Below, in pieces: positions 55,900-64,000 of a DNA stretch of 64,000 bases (positions within the stretch are counted from its first letter, which is position 1; every line of letters begins with the position of its first letter). The notes under the pieces are model-generated. The model worked only from the letters and a program-made list of their open reading frames with translations. It was not told the origin of the DNA and searched no databases. A program made the translations under genes and the position numbers. The DNA lies in contig CM040128.1 of NCBI GenBank assembly GCA_022559845.1, forward strand, positions 272,434,698-272,498,697. The letters are read 5' to 3'. The DNA comes from Amorphophallus konjac (lineage: Eukaryota > Streptophyta > Magnoliopsida > Alismatales > Araceae).

Positions 55900-57490
55900 A
55901 CCAAGGCTTTTGACGGTGTATTAGACTTTTCATTTTCAAGAGGTTGCGCTGCCTCCTCCGATTCCTTTGCCCCTTTTTGGAACAACGTGGTCAAAGATGA
56001 TTCTTCTTCTAGTAGTGGTGGCACATCAAGTTGGTCCTTGCCAGAAGAGCTAGCCTATTCAAGAGGCCTATTTGGCCCCACCAGGTTTGTGGTTTCTTCT
56101 TCCTGCTCAGAAGGATTGAACTTGAAGCTACGACCCCGTATCTCTACTTCCGAGAGTGGGCCAGGTTCTTCCCCTCAGAATACTATGACTGTATAAGGAT
56201 AGGTAACACTGACACTCCTGCCGATAAGTAGATTCGGATTTCTTCCTCATCCACGACCTCGTCCTCTGCCTCGGCCTCAGCTTCTGTCATCGGCTGCACG
56301 ATGCTGATATGTTGTTATGGCAGCCTTACGTTTAGGATAGCCCACTGTAGATCCATCCTCTTCTAGGGTCGAGTTGATGTTATCAGGAGGTAGGATAGCA
56401 ACCATGTTACATGAGAAACTTTTGAACATTTCTTCAAGTTTCTAAATGGTAATCTCCTCGTCTTTATAGAACAAGGACAATTCTTCTGGGATCGGAAGTT
56501 TCTCTCCCTCTTTCGCCTGTTGGTACATCTGACGAAGTCAACTCTTCAGACAAGTTTTGTGCATTTCTTCCCATGGGATGTATTTGTCCAACAAGACAAC
56601 TTGAGTAGGGCGAGGAGGAATATACCCTTCCAACTCGTCAATGAGTTTTTGTAACCTCTGTAAAGGAGTTAACTCCTTGGGAGCTTCCATGGCAACAGGT
56701 TGTTCTGCCTGCTTCTTCAATCTCCTTTTTATATTTTCCTTTCTATTTCTCCACTGCTTTCTAGCTTTTGCTGCATCTTGTAGAGAAGGACGAGTATGTT
56801 TTAGGGTTAGAGTAGATGTGCCCCCAAAGTTGTATCTTTCGTTCCGAGCTGATGTTTTGGAGGACTTGGGCTGTGAATTTTTCTTCGATGTGAACTTGAC
56901 CCAAGCATCATCTTCTTCTTGTACTCGGAATGGGGCATTGATTGCCTGTTCAACTACCTCGGGCGGCAACTCTTTGTATTTGGCTATGCCAGGGTCAAAG
57001 CCTTGAGGTCTTTGCAACACCTTAGGCTTTTCCTCAACCCGTGGCTTGATTTGTTCAGCTCTGGACTAAGAATTAGCTTTAGGCTCTACCACCTTAGCTT
57101 TGCCTTTTTGGCTTTGCATGGGGTCCTTAAGTTTGCCTTGTTAGCTATGCCTGGAGCTTTCACCCTTGGGCTTACTCTGCTGACTTTGTTTGGTTTACTG
57201 CTCGAAGCTTTTCTCCATGGTCTCGTCTTTTTGGCTTCTCATGGAATGTTGCATGGGGTGTGACCCACTACCTCTTCTCGGGAAGGTCATTGGAGCCAAG
57301 TGTCTTGTTGAAGTACCTGGCACGCCCAGATGGACGGGAGGCTTGGTCGAGGATTCTTGACACAAATTTCTAAGTAACTCCTCAACAATTTCTCTAAAAC
57401 CATTTGTGGTTGACGAAGTCTTTCAGCATTAATTTTTTCTTGTTGAACAAGACCCTTAATCCATTCTTGGACCTCTTGACCTTCTTTAGC
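55900..57490 (-). pseudogene. Ty3/gypsy gag-to-protease linker remnant
   Basis: Minus-strand blocks: EVQEWIKGLVQQEKINAERLRQ at 57,287-57,493 (shown in part: EVQEWIKGLV), then an open ORF 56,538-57,020 with FDPGIAKYKELPPEVVEQ and a basic RNRKENIKRRLKKQ stretch, then acidic text down to about 55,900. It resembles the region between gag and protease of Tat-type Ty3 elements. Frame breaks occur near 57,040-57,280 and 56,540. No protease active site is readable. Confidence 0.45.
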
Positions 57491-57499
57491 CATATGTGG

Positions 57500-58320
57500 G
57501 AAAGATGTGCAGTGGCGAGGACGCCCCTAGCTTGTTTTGAAATAACTTCTTGGTAGGTCGCACACCAAGATTTCCTTTCGTCCCAAATTGATGTTAAGTC
57601 GTTTCCTGGTGTCTTCCTCGGGTAAGGGAAGAGCCTCTAGATCTTGCCTTGGCCGCTAGCTAGGACGCCACGATGTGAGCTTGTTTTGACTAGGGCTGGC
57701 CTTTTCTGTCTCCGACTTAGGAGATGTGTGGGAAGTTGATGCATGTATTACATTCACGAAAAAGCTTGGCCTCATCAGAGCATGAGGTAGCGAGGATTTA
57801 CCAAGTGATAGCCCATTTCTATCACTCCTTGAGCGATCAAATCTTCCGCGATGTCTTTGAAGGCGTGGCAATCATAGATGACATGACTTATCGATCCGTG
57901 GTACAAATAGTAACCATGCTGATGCCTAGTGCTTGTTGCCTCATTGCTTGCTGATGTCGGAGGTCTATCAATCCTTCCCAACGACAAACACGGAAGATCA
58001 CCAAAATCTTACGACAAGGGAAGGAATATGACTTCTAATGTTCCTCATCAGTGGATGAATCAAATGACTCTTCGAACAACCACCCTCCAAACCTTGGTGG
58101 CATCCGGACGCCAGCTAGGCCTTTTGAATTTTGGGCATACGCTAGGGCGGGTTCCCTTACTAATGATGTAAAGGAAAATATTGTCAATTGTTCATCAACA
58201 TGTTTTAAGAACTGTAATAGCTCCTTTTGCTCTTGCTGCAGCTGCCCGATCTCCCTTTCAATCTTTCAGATACTTCTCCGAACTGCCAGACATTTAGGCA
58301 TTTGAGGAAGTATACATCTT
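57500..58320. other. Retroelement debris, no clear domain
   Basis: Short ORFs on both strands resemble low-complexity linkers seen in neighbouring gag pieces (for example RGRFDRSRSDRN at about 57,830, minus). No domain can be named. Confidence 0.3.
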
Positions 58321-58479
58321 GTCTTGACTTCATGCCGTCGATTTGATGGTTTGACCTCAGATTCATCGATGCTGCTATGGACAACTAGGACAGATTTGTT
58401 AACTGTCGGTAACCCTTCTTTATGGAGTACATTGACAGTGGGGCTGAAGCAGCTCCACCTGATGGCTTTGCATATCAAT

Positions 58480-59515
58480 GGTGCCATCTCAAATGAGCTT
58501 ATCAACTTCATTTTTGAAGACCTCGGCTACCACTGTCAAAATTTCGGCAATAGTAGAATTTGAAGCCCCACAAATTGAAACAAATGTGCAGTCTTCTAAC
58601 ACCCGAATGCCGGAGAGCTTGATTGCACAGAGGCAGATGATTGAAAAAATTGTAGATGCCAAGTTAGCCCAACATGGCGAGGGTGTTGTCGACTTATATA
58701 GCATGCCATACCCTCTTCATGATCAGTTCAAAAAGTTGCCCCCGGATTGTCCAAAAACCCCAAAACTGCAAAAGTTTAACGGGCAAGGTTCTCCCCACGA
58801 ACACTTGGCGCTATGGGTGAGCTGGCATTAGAGGAGTCATATCTCCTCCGCTACTTCGCAACTTCGCACACGGGAACTACCTTTCAATGGTATTCCAATT
58901 TGAAGCCCAACTCAGTGGCAGCAGATTGGGCGGACATGCAACCAAACAGCTGAATGCAAAATCTCTCTAGCTGAGTTGTGCTCTCTCCGACAAAGGAAAG
59001 GGGAGACAACTCGACTTTATCAAACACTGGAGAGACTTCAGCATGAGGTGCCACGACCCTCTGGATCAGGAAAATGCCATTACTATATGTCGTAAGGGTT
59101 TGGCAGCAGAAGTCAACGACAAGCTCCTCGGCACGAACATCAAAGGCTTTGATCAGCAAAATTATGTCATCGCCGAGATTGAAATGTTGTTCACTGACAA
59201 CCCCAGCTATACCTCTACCAAAAGTAAAGCAGCGAAAGAAGTAGACGTTGTGGACTTCACCCCGCCAAATGGGACTAATGGGGGAAGAAGCTCTGGTAAA
59301 TCAGGCAAGAAGTTTGAAAATAAATCACCAATTATTACACTGGCGGAGCATATGAAGACTCTATATTCCTTTAAAAAAGAACACACCAAAAGCCTCGTTG
59401 ATTTATGCACGAGGCAGAAGCTTTTAAATTTGTCGAAGCCACGGAAGCCCGTGGATCTAGATAAAGTGGACAGATCCAACTACTGCGTGTATCACCACAT
59501 GGTGGGCCATGTTAT
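58480..59515 (+). pseudogene. Ty3/gypsy gag with zinc knuckle (plus-strand half)
   Basis: It begins with PKLQKFNGQGSPHEHLA (about 58,770) and, after a frame change, FQWYSNLKPNSVADW (58,890-58,935). It continues LAELCSLRQRKGET and DFIKHWRDFSMRC into the open ORF 59,043-59,567 (ICRKGLAAEVNDKLLG). A knuckle start YCVYHHMVGH lies at about 59,481-59,510. This order is the standard retrotransposon gag domain. The text stops matching gag right after the knuckle begins, at about 59,516, where opposite-strand sequence takes over. Confidence 0.75.
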
Positions 59516-60830
59516 CCCGCAAGATTCCTTGCAAGATAGCCTTCAGTTCTTGATTCTTACGTTATAGTTCTTCCAGCGTGATATCTTGAACATTCTCTCC
59601 CAGCTCATCCTCTTGCGTCGGGATCTGATTTTCACGGGCACTATGGATTTCTTGTGAAGCCCCTTCAGCGTGCTCTTGCCTTTGTTGAGTTGATGAGGCA
59701 ACAGCAACACGATTCAATTGTGCCATCGTTTGAGCAACTATGTGAGACCTCTTCAGGAGTGACAGTAGCTCATTCAGATCATCACGCACTTCTTCTAACT
59801 GTTTACCGGTGGTATAGTATAGCAAGTGAATACCTTAACGGTATCCTTGGCTACTTCCACCACCCTCTTCTTCCTTGGTGACTATGTTCCTGGGCGAGCA
59901 AGTGCCCCAGCCTGTCAAAAATGAAATCGAGTTGTAGGAGCTTCGACTGGATGCTAATCTTCTGTTCGGGTTGATCCCGAAGGTGGTGAGCATCGGGGAT
60001 TTCTGTAGACCCCTTTGTGCTTTTGCCACCAAGGGCGAGAGATTTTGACCTCTGGAGACATCTAGGTCTTGACTTGTTGACGATCTGTCGAGCCTTGATC
60101 TTGATGCAGGTCCGCCATACGAATAGGCCTTCCTGCCCTAAGCCCGTTTGATGACTCGAGCTTCCTCCTTGGTAACCCAGATTTGTTTCATGCAGAGTTG
60201 ACGCTCCTCGATTGGGTTGCCTCCATGTGTGGGTTTAGGGGCTATAGAGTTAAGCTGGTGCACTTGCCCCCAGTTTACTACTGGTGAACTAGATCTCTTG
60301 AGCTCTGCCGTGTCAAATCCTTCAAAGAAGACCAAAGCGATTGGAGGTAGAATTACTGGAGACATGCTTGTCCCATGGTAAGATCGGCTCTCCTCCATCA
60401 AGGGGAACGCGTAGGTTTCCAACAATGAGTTTTGCCAAAGAAGGAGGCTTTTGCCACGGGCTTCTTGCCTTTACAGTTATGGCGCTTCCCCCGCTGAGCA
60501 AGAGCAAAGTTGATGCTAATATAGTTAACCGAGAAGACCCGATCCATGGTAATAGTCAAGGGCTTGATGCCCTTGACAGATGTCGGTATGACTGGCTTAT
60601 CCGCAATAATCAGCACAATGCCCAACAAGTAGGGCAGGGGGACGACAGTTGGAAGGTCGTCGAGCACTAGAGGCGCTGCCAGGTTTTCGAACCTCGTGTG
60701 GTTGGCGATGACTTGCGGGCCGTATGGGACAACTGCCATCATCTTCAGTTGTTGGTGAAGCTTTCTGCAGTTTGAGTGCAAGTGCCCTCCTCCTCCCTCC
60801 TGTAAAAAGGAAAAGGGTATCACGATGTTA
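59516..60830 (-). pseudogene. Ty3/gypsy gag N-terminal part (minus-strand half)
   Basis: Minus-strand blocks: 60,398-60,823 (VPYGPQVIANHTRFENLA), 60,138-60,425, 59,835-60,032 and a Gln/Glu-rich coiled-coil-like block 59,562-59,825 (LEEVRDDLNELLSLLKRS). The upstream family A LTR is in the same orientation to the right (63.4-64 kb), so this is likely the leader and gag start of a minus-strand element. It ends where the plus-strand gag begins. Confidence 0.4.
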
Positions 60831-60875
60831 GTAAAGGCCTAGATATTCTTTGGCAGAAAGATGAAAGGCAAGAAT

Positions 60876-63441
60876 TGTAATATCCCGGGTCTTCGGATCG
60901 AGTATCCACGGGTTTCGAAGCGTTTCCGCGAGTTTTGGATCATGTTTCCAATTAAAATCGAATTTTCTAAATGTTGAATCTTCGAAACTCCAAATATGGA
61001 ATTATAATTTATTTTTGGTCGTTGGGGCATAATGGGTGAGTTACACGTTTTCTGAGGATCATGGGGCTAATTTTAGGTGATTTTCTAATTTTTGGAATTT
61101 TTAAACAAAAATAAAAACCTATAAACCCCCCCCTCCACCTCTCTCCTCTCATTCTCTCCCTCACTCTCTCCCGTTACTCTCCCTCTCTCTTCTCTCCTCC
61201 AGGCGGCGAGGAGGCGAGCAGGCAAGGTGACAGCGACGACATGCGGCGAGGATGGGAGCGAGAGCGCTGTGGAGTGGCGCAGCGAAGCGTTCGCGGACGT
61301 GGGAACCGGCCACGGGGAAGAACGGCGTTTTTGTGACGATCCGAAGTTTCTTGCACGCCAAAGCTTCGTGAGAGGTAGGGGGTGGATCCCTAACCTTCCT
61401 ACGTAGTTTCACCGCAAGTCCATGCCACGGTGAGGCCGAGAGAGGGCGTATTTCTTGTTTTGGAGAAAAACCATGCCCAGGGATGTGCGGCCGATTTTGA
61501 TCGATTCAAGCACCGATTTGTAGTCTAATTCCTGTTTTCCGGTGGTGTGAATGCTCAGGGAGTGCTCCCCTGCGGTTCCCCTTTCGCTCGGAGTTGAATG
61601 GGGCGTGAAAAAGCACCCCCGTGGGGTGCTCTATCTGTAGAAACCAACAGAAGGCAGCCACTGCGATAGCCGCCAGGTGCTTTGCTGGGCGGCCAGCCAT
61701 GTGACCGCCCAACCTGGTGGGCGGCCACAGCCTAGTGGGCGGCCAGCAATGTGGCCGCCTAGCCAGACTTGCCTAGGTGGGTGGCTAGACGAGTGGCCGC
61801 TCAGCACTGGAGGGAAGCCAGAGGTTTGGCTGCCCAATTTGAGTGCTTTCTGGGCGCCCAAGAGGTTGGCCGCCCAGCCCTGGTGGGCAGCCAGCTGGGT
61901 GGCCGCCCAGTCCAGTAGTGTCCCGGACACCCCGTCAATTTGGTTGTATGTTTTTGGGTGTCCGTAGCCTATGTGGTTCCGCAGAAAGCGTGCCCGCGTG
62001 TTTCCGTGTACTCATATAAATTTCGTATGTCTGCGGAGGGTCATTCCCATGTGACTTTGTGCCCACGGAGGTCATCCCCGCGTGCCTTGTGTAATGGCGG
62101 AGGGTCTTTCCCGCGTAAGTCTAGTGGGCCGGCAACCGCTGGTTTTCGTTATCCGGCCTAGGGTGGTTTAACAGCATGGGGCCGTATCGTACAACAGTCT
62201 TAGTGTGCATAAGTAATCGATGGTTTCCATGTGACTGCGTCGGTTAGAGTTCTTCGGAGTAGTACCCCACTACCATAGGTTCCTAGGTGTCGTGCACGCA
62301 CCGGCTGTAGGACCGAGAGTTGTAGCTTATTGAGTGCAAACACTTGCCGACTGCAAGGTCGAGAGCTTTCCCGTGAGACAATGTAGGCTGATTGTCATGG
62401 GACCCCTCTCTGCTACAACCAGAGTCCGGGTTGAGGAGAATACGGCCATAGGACCTTGACGAGGGGACAGTCTGTCTGTGTGTGCACATGTGGTTGGGGG
62501 CTTCAAACCCGTACTGACGAGTACGACCCCGGCTAGTCCTAGTGTTGTCGCGTCTTTGCCACACTCCACTGAGGGAGGTGGACTGTCCGAGACCCTTATT
62601 CTTCGCCAGGACAGGCTAGGAACAGTAGGCGTGGTGTAAGACGTTAGTGAACGCATCCAACTAGTACTAATGAGTAGGTTTTCCAGTCACCCGTGGTTCT
62701 GGTTCCCAACAGCGAGGTCGTGGTTCTCTTGAGGGTGGAGGTAATGTGTCTTGACCGAGTGACTTTAGTGTGGTTTCCCGACTGTGAGGTCGAGGTTTTC
62801 CCGACAAAGGTGCCGTGGGTTTCCGGGGTGTGGTTGTGGTTCTTTCCCCAATCAATTCTGTAGTCTTCCGACCGCGGTGGTCGTGGGTTCCCTGTAGAAT
62901 ATAGAGGTAGTGTCGCCGTGATTTTGTGTGACCGATGGGCGACGAGGTGACGGTGTTTTGAGTTTCATGGTAGGGTTCTCCCCGTCGCCTATTGTTGTTG
63001 TTTCAATTGTTGTTGTTATTATTGTTATTTGTTGTTGTTGTTTATGGTGAAAATCCGTGAGACCCCTACTGAGCCAATGAGATGAGGTTCACCCCTTCTT
63101 GCTCAGGTGTGGCGTTCCTCCATGAGGTTGGTGCAACGCCTCCGACGGTTTCTAGTTGTCAGCTTGCCAGAGCCGAGGTATGCCCCGTGTCAGTGTACAC
63201 TTCCTTTTCAGCTGACTGTACTTTGTGGATTGGACTCTATATTATAATTGTTTAATTGTAAAATGTTAATTTTATTTCTATCATTTAATTAATCCTATAA
63301 TTTATTTCCTACATTTATTTTAAATTCCGATGCATTCCACTATGTTAATCTAACCCTTCCGAGCTCCGTGACTCGTGAGTGATGGGTCAAGATTTGAATC
63401 GCGCCGATTACTTTTCGGTACTCTGATCTTGGGTCGTTATA
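60876..63441 (+). mobile_element. Solo LTR (2,566 bp), gypsy type, target duplication AGAAT
   Basis: It starts TGTAATATCCCGGG and ends GGGTCGTTATA (terminal CA mutated), between AGAAT at 60,871-60,875 and 63,442-63,446. TGTAATATCCCG starts are usual for Tekay/Del chromovirus LTRs. Inside are a TATA-like CCTATAAACC (about 61,118), a CT-rich leader (61,140-61,200), the GGCGGCC palindrome array, and a second set of repeats (GCGGAGGGTCWTTCCC and TTCCCG..GAGGTCG variants, 62,030-62,900). There is no internal region, so it arose by LTR-LTR recombination. It lies next to the end of the minus-strand family A LTR. Confidence 0.9.
61680..61930. repeat. GGCGGCC palindromic array in solo LTR
   Basis: About eight to ten TGGGCGGCCA or TGGCCGCCCA motifs in alternating orientation occur in 250 bp, placed after the TATA-like box (R/U5 side). 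The overlapping Trp-rich ORFs on both strands come from the array. Confidence 0.85.
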
Positions 63442-63446
63442 AGAAT

Positions 63447-64000
63447 TATCCCATTGGACGTGCTAGTCTGTTTAACACATGGAATTAAATGAAGAAAATT
63501 AAAATGTTTATTTGTTGAACAAGCATGCACACTTGAAAGTTATTTAAATAACATGTGTATTATTAATTTCGAGAATTTAGGTTTTTCAGTCGATCAGACA
63601 ATTTAGGGTTGGGGTACTGAACAATTCCCCACCGACCGCAATCGGTATTTATTTACATCGGCATAAAGCTCGAATACCCTTGATTAACTGTCAAAGAAAA
63701 TCATTCGCCTCTACAGTATTAGTTGTGATATCGAGGGGACACTCGCCATTGTCGCCTAGCATCCAGTGAAGGGATAGGGCTTTATGCAACTTCTAGGAAG
63801 GCTAGGGTTGTTTCCCAACTTATCTGGGTTTATTTAGAATTTTTGGACAAGCCAGGGGTATTTGGATAATTTCTGGATAGGCTATGGTATTTTTTTTAAT
63901 TTCTGGACTAGGCGGAGGTGTTTATGTAATTTCTAAAAAAGCTTTAGGGTTTTTATGCAATTTGGCATTTGGGAAAGTTTAAGTTGCAACTTGGTGCTAG
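63447..64000 (-). mobile_element. LTR of family A, inverted copy, cut by window end
   Basis: The reverse complement matches the 3' part of the 53,989-55,895 LTR: the A-rich repeats (63,780-64,000), GATGTAAATAAATACC.. and GCGGTCGGTGGGGAA (63,620-63,660), and the end GTGTTAAACA (about 63,470). It faces left, toward the minus-strand gag pieces. Its 5' start is outside the window. Confidence 0.6.

Noticed and set aside
1..64000. tRNA or rRNA genes
   Set aside because: I looked for but did not see a convincing tRNA cloverleaf or rRNA segment by eye. The only tRNA-related text is in the retroelement primer sites. A tRNAscan run would be decisive.

Overview
This window is plant nuclear DNA. It holds spliced genes with GT/GC-AG introns, a plant-type ABC1 kinase gene, a peroxisomal NAD-carrier-like exon, plant TATA boxes, and nested plant LTR retrotransposons with tRNA-iMet primer sites. 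It also has hAT transposons with DUF659 and hATC domains and a fragment of an endogenous plant pararetrovirus. The high repeat load and expanded introns suggest a large genome. The sequence does not identify the species.

Layout. 1-5.1 kb: decayed Ty3/gypsy integrase (minus), two repeat tracts, an LTR remnant and the 3' tail of a LINE. 5.87-12.79 kb: the last five exons of an ABC1K/UbiB-like kinase gene (plus). One intron is GC-AG. The 3.3-kb last intron holds an inverted-repeat structure that is itself interrupted by a 291-bp mini-hAT with a perfect 8-bp target duplication. 14.8-26.7 kb: a gypsy-type LTR split by a complete Copia-class element (16,157-26,633, minus, target duplication AAAGT). 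This element has a 722-residue gag with several zinc knuckles, no recognisable pol, and LTRs built around a large array of the short motif AAGTCTRTACA. 26.7-30.1 kb: LTR remnant, 29-bp tandem repeat, chromovirus integrase remnant. 30.2-30.4 kb: orphan last exon of a peroxisomal NAD carrier-like gene (minus). 30.7-38.2 kb: an LTR with iMet primer site, then a Tat/Ogre-like Ty3 element (LTR, gag, protease, G-patch) that breaks off before reverse transcriptase. 38.2-47.4 kb: one hAT transposon inserted into another of the same family, with an 8-bp target duplication TGTTCACG. 47.4-53.6 kb: a short Copia-type LTR, a pararetrovirus RT fragment, a transposon-associated ORF, a Copia RT/RNase H remnant and a plant-mobile-domain remnant. 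54-64 kb: gypsy LTRs, opposed gag halves, and a 2,566-bp solo LTR with target duplication AGAAT.

The host genes are incomplete here. The ABC1K gene lacks its 5' exons, which must lie left of the window. The carrier exon has no upstream exons in view, so either it is a fragment or the TE mass to its right is one very long intron. Everything else is mobile DNA at different ages. The Copia element and the inner hAT are the youngest-looking; the gypsy pieces carry many C-to-T-type nonsense changes.

The best candidates for something undescribed are (a) the pol-less Copia element with its U3 motif array and duplicated zinc knuckles, and (b) the hAT family with palindromic GTTTCGGCCGAAAC ends, present here as two nested large copies and one miniature copy. 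All homology statements come from reading translated sequence by eye; no database search was run.
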